DNA from: Rhizobium chutanense
GTDB lineage: Bacteria > Pseudomonadota > Alphaproteobacteria > Rhizobiales > Rhizobiaceae
Reading direction: 5' to 3'
Assembly: GCF_002531935.1 (NCBI RefSeq)
Contig: NZ_NWSV01000005.1
Coordinates: 390,003-454,002, forward strand
Length of the DNA stretch: 64,000 nucleotides
Below the pieces are notes generated by a model. It was not told the DNA's origin. It did no database searches and was given only the letters and a program-made list of their open reading frames with translations. Below, piece after piece: positions 27,479-37,223 of the stretch. The first letter of the stretch is position 1, and each line of letters begins with the position of its first letter. Made by a program: the position numbers and the translations under genes.

Positions 27479-28804
27479 TTATGCCTCCCTGCCGTAAACA
27501 AGAGCGTCTTGCCGGGCGCGCAAGGCGGCAAGACGAGAGCCTTCCGCGACCGATGCATTGCTGTAGGTAATCAACTCGCCCTTCTTGATCGGCGCGGTGA
27601 CCTTGCCTCCTTGCAGCATGCCGCAGGGAATTGCGGAGGCGCTTCGAGCTTCAGGCGCAGTCATGATCCACGCGCGGTAGCAGTACTCGCCGATTGCATC
27701 GAGCTTGTCGCCAGGCTGGAGATCCTTCTTGGCCACCGCACATACTTCGGCCACAGGGGTAGACAGGGGGACCATGTCCGGCTTTCCGTAAAGAACGACG
27801 CGGGCACAGGTCAGCGGTACTTCCAATGACGTCAGATGATACGGCCGGTGGAAGGTGAAATACGGGCCCTTCCCCATCTTCAGATCTTCCATCCGCTCCG
27901 AGATTCGCGGATGGGACATGTCGGCAACAACGAACACGCCAGGGGCAACACCCTTTCCGATCGAATAGTCGACGACGCCGACCTTTGTCAGCACGCCGCC
28001 GTCTTTTTCAGGCACGAGCACCGTCGATAACTGGTCGAGCGTGGCCGCCGGCCCGTGCATGCCCGGTTTGTCCGGCAGAAGACCCGTTGCGTTTGCAATG
28101 GCGGCCATTTCCACCATCGTTTTTGAACCATCCACGAATTCGACAAGCATGCGAACGTTCATGTTTCGGCGCGCCGCTTCTTCGGCGTACTGGTCGGGGA
28201 CCGCGTCGATGTTCAGGGGGTTGTTCTTGCCTTTGCCTGCCGCAACGATTGGATGACCCATCGCCGTCACAAACTCGATCAATTCGATGCAAGACGATGG
28301 CTCGTCTCCGGCGCCGAGGGAGTAGGTCACTCCGAGCCGCTCGGCCTCGCTTTTGAGATATGCGCCAATCGTGACGTCCGCTTCGACGTTCATCATCACG
28401 AGGTGCTTGCCATGCTCCATGGCCGCCAGACCGATTTCTGCGCCCACGGCCGGGACGCCAGTGGCATCGATCACCACATCGATCAGTCCGCTATTCAGGA
28501 TATTGGCGGAATCGGCCGTGATGGCGATCTTCCCGCCCTCAATCACAGAATTGAGCTGATCCGCAGTTACGGCTTCGCGATGACGGCCATCGGCCTGGTA
28601 AGCGATATCGACGGCTTCGCGAGCACGGGCGACGTTGAGATCGCAGATTGCCCCGATCTCAATCCCAGGCATGTGGGCGACGCGGGTCACGATGTCGGTG
28701 CCCATCTCCCCACTGCCGATCAGGCCGATACGAATAGGCTTTCCCTCGGTCTCTCGACGCACCAGATCGCGTGCGAGCCCGGTTGGCGCAACGTTAATGG
28801 GCAT
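27479..28804 (-). CDS. NAD(P)-binding oxidoreductase with C-terminal SAF domain (homoserine-dehydrogenase-like)
   Basis: A 441-residue protein. The N-terminal Rossmann domain starts IRIGLIGSGEMGTDIVTRVA (about residue 24) with DVVIDATGVPAVGAEIGLAA and HGKHLVMMNVEADVTIGAYL, the pattern of homoserine-dehydrogenase-like NAD(P)-binding domains. A middle region has YSLGAGDEPSSCIELIEFVT. The C-terminal SAF domain runs from about VPLSTPVAEVCAVAKKDLQP through GELITYSNASVAEGSRLAAL. The reaction is not known to me; relatives are found next to sugar and polyol genes. GGGAGGA lies directly against the ATG, closer than usual. It heads the operon with E1-E2-E3 and aldolase, so it probably acts on the upstream intermediate. 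Confidence 0.8.
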   Translation of the reverse strand: MPINVAPTGLARDLVRRETEGKPIRIGLIGSGEMGTDIVTRVAHMPGIEIGAICDLNVARAREAVDIAYQADGRHREAVTADQLNSVIEGGKIAITADSANILNSGLIDVVIDATGVPAVGAEIGLAAMEHGKHLVMMNVEADVTIGAYLKSEAERLGVTYSLGAGDEPSSCIELIEFVTAMGHPIVAAGKGKNNPLNIDAVPDQYAEEAARRNMNVRMLVEFVDGSKTMVEMAAIANATGLLPDKPGMHGPAATLDQLSTVLVPEKDGGVLTKVGVVDYSIGKGVAPGVFVVADMSHPRISERMEDLKMGKGPYFTFHRPYHLTSLEVPLTCARVVLYGKPDMVPLSTPVAEVCAVAKKDLQPGDKLDAIGEYCYRAWIMTAPEARSASAIPCGMLQGGKVTAPIKKGELITYSNASVAEGSRLAALRARQDALVYGREA

Positions 28805-29133
28805 TCCATTCCTCCCAAATTCATCCGGGACGATTGGTAATGTACATTTGTTATTTCGTCAACACGTATGTTCTTTATGGCTCCGGAGATTGGTCAATAT
28901 TCCTCGTTTTAGCGGCGTGCGACGAACTTTTATCAGCACAATAAACACATGCGCAGGCTGCCTGGTAAGGCGCTCAACAGCCGCAACCGGAAGCGGGTGG
29001 CGCCTTTCGGTCGCGAATTTGGCTTAGGATAGGCAGTGCTATGGTCCACGCGATTATGCTGCGCGGCATAAGGGCCTTAGGAAAGGCCTCCGGGCGGTGC
29101 CAAATATCAATGCGCAGACAAAATTATTGGCGT
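28805..29133. other. 329-bp intergenic region upstream of the dehydrogenase operon
   Basis: No gene is supported. The part next to 28804 holds the probable promoter and an AATGTACATT palindrome. The rest, up to the end of the SorC-type gene at 29134, shows nothing I recognise. Confidence 0.5.
28838..28863 (-). promoter_or_regulatory. probable promoter with palindromic operator for the dehydrogenase operon
   Basis: On the minus strand TTGAC (28862-28858) is followed directly by GAAATAACAAATGTACATT. AATGTACATT at 28839-28848 is a perfect 10-bp palindrome lying where the -10 and spacer would be. A similar GAAATA-ACA-ATTGTA string lies in the promoter of the divergent transporter operon at 30372-30392, suggesting one regulator, probably the SorC protein between them. 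Inference only. Confidence 0.4.
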
Positions 29134-30126
29134 CTACGCTCGTTCGCGCTCAGGGCGCGCAGCCGTTGAGCCGAGTAACGCGCCCGCGGTCTGTTCGTCG
29201 GTCACAAAAGTTGTCGGTTTGATCGTAACAAGAGACGCGCGAAGCGCCTCCAGCTTTTCCGGCCCGCCCGAGATTAGGATACGCTCGGGGGTGCGCCGCA
29301 GTCGCTCGAGATTCACCGAGATAACCCGAGCGTTGACCTCGTGGTCAATGACATTCCCGTCTTTGTCAATAAAGTTGTAGAGAACGTCTCCAACCGCACC
29401 GGCATCTATCAAGGAGCGGCGATCGGCTTCACTAAGATATCCGGTTCGATAACTTGTTGTCAGAGCAGAGATGCCCCCGACCGAGAGAAGCGCCACGTCG
29501 AGCTTATCCGCCATCTCAAAGATGGCGGCAAGGCCACATCGTTCCAGCAAGGCATGTTTTGTCTCCGGGCTGTCAACCACAGCTGGCGCCGTGACGAGGA
29601 AGCCCTCGCCCTTAAACAGTTCTGCGAACTGCCAGGCAAACTCTGCGGGATTGAAGCGACGGGCAGCAGAAATACCGCCGAGCAGCGACACGACGCGGAA
29701 GTCATCAAGAGCTGCGCCGGCAATAAATGGCAATGTGTTGTAGAGGGTACGCCCCCAACCCACGCCGACGATCATGCCGGAATGCATCATGCCTGTGATC
29801 AGCGTTCCCGCTGCTGCAGCAATCACCTTGGTCGGATCACCTTCAGCATCAGCGAACGGCGCGACAATCACTTGCTTTATTCCGAAGGTAGCCTCCAACT
29901 CCCTTTCAAGAGCGATCATATCGGAAAGCGCCGAAGATATTGTAACACGGACCTCGTTGCGGCGACGAGCTTCCGCAAGAAGCCTAACGACCATGACACG
30001 GTTGATGCCCAACTGGGCAGCAATGTCGTTCTGTGTGTAATTCTCTATGTGATAGAGCCACGCCACTCGTGCCCGCAGCCTTTCAGACTCGCTCTGAACC
30101 ATGACAACTGGAGGCGTGGTCTGCAT
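29134..30126 (-). CDS. SorC/DeoR-type sugar-binding transcriptional regulator
   Basis: A 330-residue regulator. The N-terminal helix-turn-helix is VAWLYHIENYTQNDIAAQLG then INRVMVVRLLAEARRRNEVR (residues about 20-60). The C-terminal effector domain is the SorC/CggR phospho-sugar-binding fold with IVGVGWGRTLYNTLPFIAGA, DDFRVVSLLGGISAARRFN, LSVGGISALTTSYRTGYLSE, AVGDVLYNFIDKDGNVIDHE and RILISGGPEKLEALRASL. EryD-type erythritol regulators belong to this group. It lies between the dehydrogenase operon and the transporter operon and most likely controls both in response to a sugar or polyol phosphate. The effector is unknown. Confidence 0.88.
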   Translation of the reverse strand: MQTTPPVVMVQSESERLRARVAWLYHIENYTQNDIAAQLGINRVMVVRLLAEARRRNEVRVTISSALSDMIALERELEATFGIKQVIVAPFADAEGDPTKVIAAAAGTLITGMMHSGMIVGVGWGRTLYNTLPFIAGAALDDFRVVSLLGGISAARRFNPAEFAWQFAELFKGEGFLVTAPAVVDSPETKHALLERCGLAAIFEMADKLDVALLSVGGISALTTSYRTGYLSEADRRSLIDAGAVGDVLYNFIDKDGNVIDHEVNARVISVNLERLRRTPERILISGGPEKLEALRASLVTIKPTTFVTDEQTAGALLGSTAARPERERA

Positions 30127-30517
30127 TTAGCTTCCTTCCGGATCTATCAAACTTGGCGCGGGTAACGCGATGCGGGGTCCACCCGTTTTCCGCAACGGAT
30201 CGCCGCGTCGCCGAGTTCTGAATTTCCTGTCCTGTACAAGATTTATCACACACTGGATAGATCGGCTTCAATTGCTCTCCAGACGAGCGTTGCGGTGCAC
30301 AAAGGTATTTATAATTTATACGATGTTCTAACGTCGCGCTGAGTACCCGGCGAAAAAATGGTTGACAGTCGCGAAATATGAACACATTGTATTTTTCAAT
30401 AGCAATTGTTCGTCCTTCCGGACAGGCAAGGGCTACGGGAGCGGAGTGGAGGCCGCGCCAAACCTACTTGCCTCCATTGGCATTCAACTGATTTATTCGG
30501 ATTGGGAGGAGTACAAC
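30127..30517. other. 391-bp divergent regulatory region
   Basis: Lies between the SorC-type gene and the binding-protein gene on the opposite strand. No coding sequence is supported. It contains the candidate promoter at 30362-30391 and a GAACA...TGTTC inverted half-site pair at about 30380-30413. Confidence 0.5.
30362..30392 (+). promoter_or_regulatory. candidate sigma-70 promoter of the transporter operon with overlapping operator-like motif
   Basis: TTGACA at 30362-30367 is followed after 17-18 bases by a weak -10 (ATTGTA). The spacer holds GAAATATGAACACATTGTA, resembling the string in the promoter at 28838-28863. The transcription start has not been measured. Confidence 0.4.
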
Positions 30518-32074
30518 ATGACAGTTTTAAGTTCGGGCGTATCCCGCCGCGGATTCCTGAGGCATTCCGCAGCTTTCGGGCTCGCTGCAGGCGCAGCCTC
30601 GGCCCTCAGGTTGCCCGCATTTGCGCAATCGGGTCTTCCGGATGTCCAATCCGTTTTGGACAAGATTTCCGTTAAAGACTATGTCCGCGAGGACTACCGC
30701 AAGCTCTACAAAATGTCCGATGATCCCCTGTGGGATCCGGCGAAGGACTGGATTCGTACGGTAGACTGGGAAAAGGTTCGCTCGGAGCAGAGCGGAAAGA
30801 CAGTCAGGTTTGCCGTAGGCGCTGCTGACCAGGAGTCTGCGGCCGAGGGACTTAAGCCTTTTGAACAGCTGTCAGGCATCAAGGTCGAACTTGTTCCAAT
30901 CCCCGACGACAGCTTCTACGATAAGGCGGTTTCGGAGTTCATTTCCGGCAACGCGTCCTTCGATGCTTTGCAGTTCTTCTCGCCCTGGCTCGGGGACTTT
31001 GCAGGTCCGGGCTTCCTTGCCGATCTCGGCGAGTATGCGGAGAAATGGAAGCTACCGCTCGACGACTTCTATGACACCTATCGTCTGAACTACGGCTATG
31101 TCGGCGGCAAGCTGGTCGGCATCCCGTTCGACTGCGATGTTCAGATGGTGCACCTGCGCAAGTCGATCATGGAGAAGATACTTGGCGGACCCATCGATCG
31201 AGCTCAATCGGTGCCGACCTACGACGAGCTCATTCGTATCACTGCCGAAGCAAACAAGCTCGGCGGTGGAGTAGCCGGCGTCGGCTTAATGGCGGCCCGT
31301 GGTTTCTGGGCAACTTACACCTGGGAGCACATCGCCGCGCAAGCCGGTCTTTCCCTGTTCGACAGCCAATGGAATCCACAGCTCACCAGTGATGCCGGAA
31401 TGAAAGCCATGGATATCATCATGGCTCTTCAGAAAAATGCCATCGAAGGTGTTTCCGGTGCAGGCTGGGGTGAAAACCGCGCCGCCTGGCTTGGTGGCCA
31501 GGTTGCAGCCAACATCAGCTGGCAGGACAGCGGCACGCAAGCCATGCGGCCTGATCAGTCGAAGATTGTCGATGACTTCATTACGATCTACGAGCCGCGG
31601 ATTTCGGGCGGTGTATTTGCCCCGCCGAACATTGCAGGGTCGACCTCCTGCGTGGCAGCCACGTCGCAAAATCCCGAGGGCGCTTTCCTTATGCTCGCGT
31701 TCCTCACGACTTCGTCTATCATGGCGATGAACGAAGCGAATGCGAATGGCGTTGCTCCAGGCTATCGCTCCGTTCTCGGAAACGAACGTCTTCGGGCGGT
31801 TAGCCAACCCATGAAGGTCTGGGCGGACAGCCTGGAGCACGCATGGTGCGCGCCCCGTATTCCTGGGATGTTCGAAATGGAGCAGGCACTCGGGAATGAA
31901 ATCAACCGCGCAGTCACGGGTCAGATTTCAGCCAAGGAAGCCCTCGAGAACGGGCAAAAGGCCTGGAAGGGTATCTTGGAGAAGAATGGCTTCTCTGGTG
32001 GAAACGCCCCGATCGCTTACGCGGACGCAGAACCAGGGCTCTATGTAGGCAAAGGCAAGGCACTGCCTTTCTAA
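30518..32074 (+). CDS. ABC transporter extracellular solute-binding protein (family 1), Tat-exported
   Basis: A 518-residue periplasmic binding protein of the maltose-type family. The N-terminus has a twin-arginine signal, VSRRGFLRHSAAFGLAAGAA, ending near LRLPAFAQSG. The mature part contains KTVRFAVGAADQESAAEGLK, ELVPIPDDSFYDKAVSEFIS and ASFDALQFFSPWLGDFAGPG, then VGIPFDCDVQMVHLRKSIME. At over 500 residues it is longer than most of the family. ATG 30518 follows GGGAGGAGTACAAC. It leads a plus-strand operon with two permeases, an ATPase and a PfkB kinase. The Tat signal implies that it folds before export. The ligand is a sugar, polyol or related compound not determinable here. Confidence 0.9.
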   Translation: MTVLSSGVSRRGFLRHSAAFGLAAGAASALRLPAFAQSGLPDVQSVLDKISVKDYVREDYRKLYKMSDDPLWDPAKDWIRTVDWEKVRSEQSGKTVRFAVGAADQESAAEGLKPFEQLSGIKVELVPIPDDSFYDKAVSEFISGNASFDALQFFSPWLGDFAGPGFLADLGEYAEKWKLPLDDFYDTYRLNYGYVGGKLVGIPFDCDVQMVHLRKSIMEKILGGPIDRAQSVPTYDELIRITAEANKLGGGVAGVGLMAARGFWATYTWEHIAAQAGLSLFDSQWNPQLTSDAGMKAMDIIMALQKNAIEGVSGAGWGENRAAWLGGQVAANISWQDSGTQAMRPDQSKIVDDFITIYEPRISGGVFAPPNIAGSTSCVAATSQNPEGAFLMLAFLTTSSIMAMNEANANGVAPGYRSVLGNERLRAVSQPMKVWADSLEHAWCAPRIPGMFEMEQALGNEINRAVTGQISAKEALENGQKAWKGILEKNGFSGGNAPIAYADAEPGLYVGKGKALPF

Positions 32075-32078
32075 GATC

Positions 32079-33026
32079 ATGACACATTCAGCTCAAAGAC
32101 TTGAAACGGAGGCGGCGTTTGCCGCCTCCACCGTAAAGATACCCGCTAGACCTCGTCCCCGTTCGGCTACGGCGAGGAAGGTCTTCCCGTATCTCCTGGT
32201 TGGACCTGCTGTAGCCTACCTGCTCGCGATCACCCTGTATCCAGGTCTATTCGCGATGTACCAAAGCCTCTTTGTGGTCAAGTTCGTGAACTGGTCGTGG
32301 GTGGGGCTCGGCAACTACTCGAGGATCATCCAAGATCGCGAATTCTGGGCCGCGTTGGGAAACACCGCCATCATCGGCGGTATCTCCCTGGCCCTGCAGT
32401 CCGTGATCGCGATGGCTGTGGCCTTCTTTTGTTACCGTGACCCGTTCGTTCGCGGCTGGCGCATCATTTTCCTGATGCCGATGCTTTTCATGCCCTCGGC
32501 AGTGGCATTCATCTGGAAGCTGGCCTTCAATGACGGCCGGGTAATCTCCGATATTCTCATGTCGATCGGAGTGGTCTCCAACAATGTCGACTGGCTTGCG
32601 TCCATCTGGCTCGCCAGACTTACACTGATCGTCGCGGACGTGTGGCAGTGGACGCCCTTTCTTTTCATTATCTTTGTCGGCGCTCTTCAGGGGCAGGACG
32701 AGGAGATTGAGGAAGCGGCCCGATTGGATGGGGCAAGTTGGAGCAGCATTTTCTGGAACATCTCATTGCCGATGATGCGGCCCATCATCGTGGTCGCCGT
32801 AACGCTGCGCGGCATCGACATCACAACAATGTTCACGAACGTCTACATCATGACCCAAGGCACACCAGGCGGTGCGACGGAGACGATGAGTTACTTCATC
32901 TATCGTCAGGGCTTCAGGATGTTCAATTTCGGATACGCGTCCGCGGCATCGGTGCTGATGCTGATCTTCACGATCATAATCGCACAAACTGTCGTGAAAC
33001 GCGCATTCAAATCCGGGAAATCATGA
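32079..33026 (+). CDS. ABC sugar transporter permease, MalF/UgpA type
   Basis: A 315-residue inner-membrane protein with six predicted helices after a polar N-terminal tail. The first helix is FPYLLVGPAVAYLLAITLYP. The EAA loop that contacts the ATPase is DEEIEEAARLDGASWSSIFW followed by NISLPMMRPIIVVAVTL, a close match to the consensus. It starts four bases after the binding-protein stop and pairs with the permease immediately downstream. Confidence 0.92.
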   Translation: MTHSAQRLETEAAFAASTVKIPARPRPRSATARKVFPYLLVGPAVAYLLAITLYPGLFAMYQSLFVVKFVNWSWVGLGNYSRIIQDREFWAALGNTAIIGGISLALQSVIAMAVAFFCYRDPFVRGWRIIFLMPMLFMPSAVAFIWKLAFNDGRVISDILMSIGVVSNNVDWLASIWLARLTLIVADVWQWTPFLFIIFVGALQGQDEEIEEAARLDGASWSSIFWNISLPMMRPIIVVAVTLRGIDITTMFTNVYIMTQGTPGGATETMSYFIYRQGFRMFNFGYASAASVLMLIFTIIIAQTVVKRAFKSGKS

Positions 33027-33027
33027 C

Positions 33028-33870
33028 ATGGCCAGTATTCGAAAAAGCGGCGGTGAAAGCCTCCTCCTTCGCTACATAATTCTTGTCGCATGGGCGCTCG
33101 TTTGTCTCGTTCCAATCATCTGGTTCCTGACGATCGGCTTCAGGCCAAGAACGGAAATCATTGTCCCAAGGCCGATCTACTGGCCCACCTGGAGCTTGGA
33201 CGCCTGGCGTCTGCTCGTCAGCGATTGGCCCATAGCTTCCTATCTGAGAAACTCGGTCGCTGCGGTGGCGGGCTCTGTCGTCATTGATCTGATTTTGGCG
33301 ATTCCTGCAGCCTTCGCTTTGGCCCGCTATGAGTTCCGGGGCCGAGAGGATATCGGTTTTTACATCCTGTCGACGCGGATGATGGCGCCGGCCATCGTTG
33401 CGGTGCCAATCTTCTTCCTGTTCAAGAATATGGGTCTGCTCGATTCCATCTGGGCTCTAATGCTCATTTACGCGGCCATCAACCTCAGTCTCGTCACTTG
33501 GATCATTCGCAGCTATATGCTGGATATTCCAAAAGAACTGGAAGACGCCGCCCGTACCGACGGCGCCGGAGATCTGACCATTCTTTGGGAAATAATGATC
33601 CCAGCATGCCTGCCCGGTATCATAACGGCTGCGGTGATTGCCGCTATCTTCGCAATCAACGAATTTCTTTTCACCCTCCTCATCGCATCGACCTCCAAGG
33701 CCTACACGATGTCCGTTGCGCTCGCCAACTTCACAGGCGGCTCCGACGGGGTGATCTACAACGCAATCGCACTCGTCTCGTTCCTCGCATTCGCTCCGAT
33801 CTTGATCCTCGTTATCTTGATCCAGAAGCATCTCTCGCGCGGCCTCACGATGGGCGCTGTGAAAGGATAA
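33028..33870 (+). CDS. ABC sugar transporter permease, MalG/UgpE type
   Basis: A 280-residue second permease. It opens with LLLRYIILVAWALVCLVPII then FLTIGFRPRTEIIVPRPIYW, typical for MalG-like proteins, and carries the EAA loop IPKELEDAARTDGAGDLTIL followed by IMIPACLPGIITAAVIAAIF. Six helices are predicted. The start is one base after the stop of the previous gene. Confidence 0.92.
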   Translation: MASIRKSGGESLLLRYIILVAWALVCLVPIIWFLTIGFRPRTEIIVPRPIYWPTWSLDAWRLLVSDWPIASYLRNSVAAVAGSVVIDLILAIPAAFALARYEFRGREDIGFYILSTRMMAPAIVAVPIFFLFKNMGLLDSIWALMLIYAAINLSLVTWIIRSYMLDIPKELEDAARTDGAGDLTILWEIMIPACLPGIITAAVIAAIFAINEFLFTLLIASTSKAYTMSVALANFTGGSDGVIYNAIALVSFLAFAPILILVILIQKHLSRGLTMGAVKG

Positions 33871-33873
33871 TCC

Positions 33874-34916
<1,043 letters not shown>

Positions 34917-34917
<1 letters not shown>

Positions 34918-35906
34918 TGTCGGCGACCTTTGATTTCAGTTGCGTCGGCTTTTACACTTTCGATGCTCTTTGCCGACCGGTCGCGGATATTCCGCCAGGA
35001 GGCCAAACCCTCTTCGTGGAAGACTTCACCCTGGCCGTATCCGGCGCTGCCGGCTCCGCCGCCATCGTGGCCGCCAAATACGGCCTGCGGGTGCAAGCTG
35101 TCGGCGGAGTGGGCTATGATGACATGGGCGACTGGGTCCGCATGAAACTTCAGTCCTTCGGCGTAGACACCACCATGATGCGGCGCTACGAGGGCTATTC
35201 AACCTCCTGTTCCATCGTGACGACACGGCCGAACGGTCAGCGACCGGCGCTCCACAAGCGTGGTGCGACCGATGCATTCTTTGTCTCAGATTCGGAAATA
35301 GACCGCGTTCTTGACACCAAGATCCTGCATGTCGGCGGAGTCGGCCTGATGAACCGGATGGATGACTGTGGTCGCACTGGTGAAATCATGGCTGAAGCTC
35401 GTCGCCGCGGTGTGATAACAACGCTCGATGTCTTCGCCTCGACATCCAACGATCTCCCCAAGGTCGAAGCCCTCTTACCCTACACCGATTATTTCCTGCC
35501 TTCTGAAGAGGAAGCTCAGGCCCTTTCAGGGTTGACCCGCAATAAGGATCTGGCGGATTTCCTTCTTAGCCGAGGAGCTAAATGTGTCATTCTGACCTTG
35601 GGAGCAGAGGGCGCCTACTATCATGATGAGACCGGCCTGGAGTTCCATTCGCCGGCATTCCAGGTCGATGTGAAGTGCACGTGCGGGTGCGGCGATTGCT
35701 TCAACGGCGGGTTCGCAAGCGGCTTGGTGCGGGGACTGTCGCCTCAAGATGCAGTCGAACTCGGCCAAGCCTCCTCTGCACTAAACGCCACCGGCTTGGG
35801 AAGCCAGGCTGGCGTGGCGAATTATGATGCGACTCGTGCGTTTATTAAAGCTACCCCGAGGCGTCAATTGCAGTATGATGTAGTGGCTCTGACAGAGGTG
35901 CACTGA
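34917..35906 (+). CDS. PfkB-family carbohydrate kinase with a cysteine-rich catalytic loop
   Basis: A 329-residue ribokinase-fold sugar kinase. N-terminal markers are GGQTLFVEDFTLAVSGAAGS and AVGGVGYDDMGDWVRMKLQS. The middle has VITTLDVFASTSNDLPKVEA and YFLPSEEEAQALSGL. The ATP/anion-hole motif normally DTxGAGDxF reads CTCGCGDCF here: cysteines at 254, 256, 258 and 261 surround the retained catalytic base Asp260. ATG 34917 overlaps the ATPase stop; GTG 34914 is also in frame. As the last enzyme of the transport operon it presumably phosphorylates the imported sugar or polyol, making the signal for the SorC regulator. Confidence 0.87.
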
Positions 35907-35917
35907 GGTAAGTTGGC

Positions 35918-36607
35918 ATGTCGCCCGATTTCGCTCCACAAACGACGCATTTGAAAGATGTTCTGAGATCGTTGCGTTATACGCTCAGAAGGGGGCGTGA
36001 CACGGTAAAGGAGACAGCCCCACGGCGACTCCCGGCACCGGCATCGGAGATCGCCCTTTCCGCTCTTGGTGAGATTGAAGTGCTTGCCCGCAACGTTGAT
36101 CAATTGGCGTGCAAATTAGCGCACTCGGTCCTGGAGGATTCGGCGAAACTCAAAAGCTTCCGCGAAGTCATTGCTTCATCGCGGCCGCAATACGAGTTTT
36201 CGGTCGCTTTCTATGAGACAATGAAGCTTGTATTGAGCCATCTCGGCGCTAAGAGAACGCTGATCAATCAGAGCGCCGCTCTGAGGGCCTTTGTTCGAAC
36301 GGCTGCGTCGCAAGACGTCTACCAGCTTGCGGCCCAATTGACGCTGCACCTTGCAGATGAGGGATTGATCACAGTTGATCAGTTGGAGGACCGGTCACCC
36401 GTGGCGCGACCCGAGATAATTGTCGTCGCGGTTTTTGCCGGCATGCTCTCGCTGCTCGCAGAATCGGACGACGCTGGTAGAGAAGTGATGATCGCCGCCG
36501 CGACCGATATAGCAGTCGCTCTTCAAGAAAAGATCATGGATCTCTATCGGGAGAAAGATGGCCCAGCTTTGGCCGCGCTTTTTCAACGGTGCGCCGGCCA
36601 TGTTTGA
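35918..36607 (+). CDS. unknown helical protein
   Basis: A 229-residue protein I do not recognise. It is predicted to be almost entirely alpha-helical and soluble, with no signal peptide. Segments are LPAPASEIALSALGEIEVLA, VDQLACKLAHSVLEDSAKLK, FSVAFYETMKLVLSHLGAKR and QDVYQLAAQLTLHLADEGLI. It follows the kinase by 11 bases on the same strand and overlaps the next gene, so it is part of the transport operon. One could suspect a regulator or an assembly factor, but nothing in the sequence proves that. Confidence 0.65.
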   Translation: MSPDFAPQTTHLKDVLRSLRYTLRRGRDTVKETAPRRLPAPASEIALSALGEIEVLARNVDQLACKLAHSVLEDSAKLKSFREVIASSRPQYEFSVAFYETMKLVLSHLGAKRTLINQSAALRAFVRTAASQDVYQLAAQLTLHLADEGLITVDQLEDRSPVARPEIIVVAVFAGMLSLLAESDDAGREVMIAAATDIAVALQEKIMDLYREKDGPALAALFQRCAGHV

Positions 36608-37223
36608 TTTGTCACGATCGATGCACAATCTACCCCGAACCAATAAGCCTTTAAGGGTGGCAGTCAGGCAGTTGCATTGGTTCAAGGCGGCCTTTCATGC
36701 ACACGCCGTGTTTTGCGGCGAAGCGATGGCTTGCAACTTCGCCATCGACGACGTCAAGCTGGCAGGAGCGTTTGTGCGCTGGCTGGATAGCATCGACCGC
36801 CAGAAGCCGAACGAGCGGGCGGAGCGACGCGAGTTTTTTCAGTTTGCGCCGTCTCTCGTACTGCGCGAACTGGTCGCAGATATGCCAATCAGGGCAATGT
36901 GCGCTCCTACCGGCGTTGATCCGAAATCACCAGAAGCGTTTTGGCCTGAAGGATATGTGGCGACGACGTTTTGCCTGTCGGTCTATGCTGCCACGATGGG
37001 GCAGGAATTTCATATGGACGTCCATGTGAGCCAGATGGTCGATGATCTTCGAAGCTGGTGGTCGTTTCGGGAAAACGCGACCCAAGACACCGACTACGCG
37101 GCCGGCTTTTTCCAGATGTTGCTAGGCAACGATCCTAACTGGTGGATGCCGAGCAGTTTCAACGCTCGGACCCGTCCGGTGATTGATGGGCCTGGGGCCG
37201 AACCTGCAAATTCGGCCGAATAA
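36600..37223 (+). CDS. unknown protein, last gene of the transport operon
   Basis: A 207-residue protein of unknown family. ATG 36600 overlaps the previous stop by eight bases; a longer start at 36558 would add 14 residues but overlap more. Visible features are RVAVRQLHWFKAAFHAHAVF, LAGAFVRWLDSIDRQKPNER, LVLRELVADMPIRAMCAPTG, EAFWPEGYVATTFCLSVYAA and a Trp-rich C-terminal part (DLRSWWSF, GNDPNWWMPSSFNA). No membrane segment or signal peptide is evident. Coupled translation with the upstream unknown suggests a two-protein unit. Confidence 0.65.
   Translation: MFDLSRSMHNLPRTNKPLRVAVRQLHWFKAAFHAHAVFCGEAMACNFAIDDVKLAGAFVRWLDSIDRQKPNERAERREFFQFAPSLVLRELVADMPIRAMCAPTGVDPKSPEAFWPEGYVATTFCLSVYAATMGQEFHMDVHVSQMVDDLRSWWSFRENATQDTDYAAGFFQMLLGNDPNWWMPSSFNARTRPVIDGPGAEPANSAE

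Noticed and set aside
21498..30126. Erythritol (ery) catabolic locus
   Set aside because: The SorC regulator and transporter are reminiscent, but eryA, eryB and eryC homologues are absent and the transporter is maltose-type.
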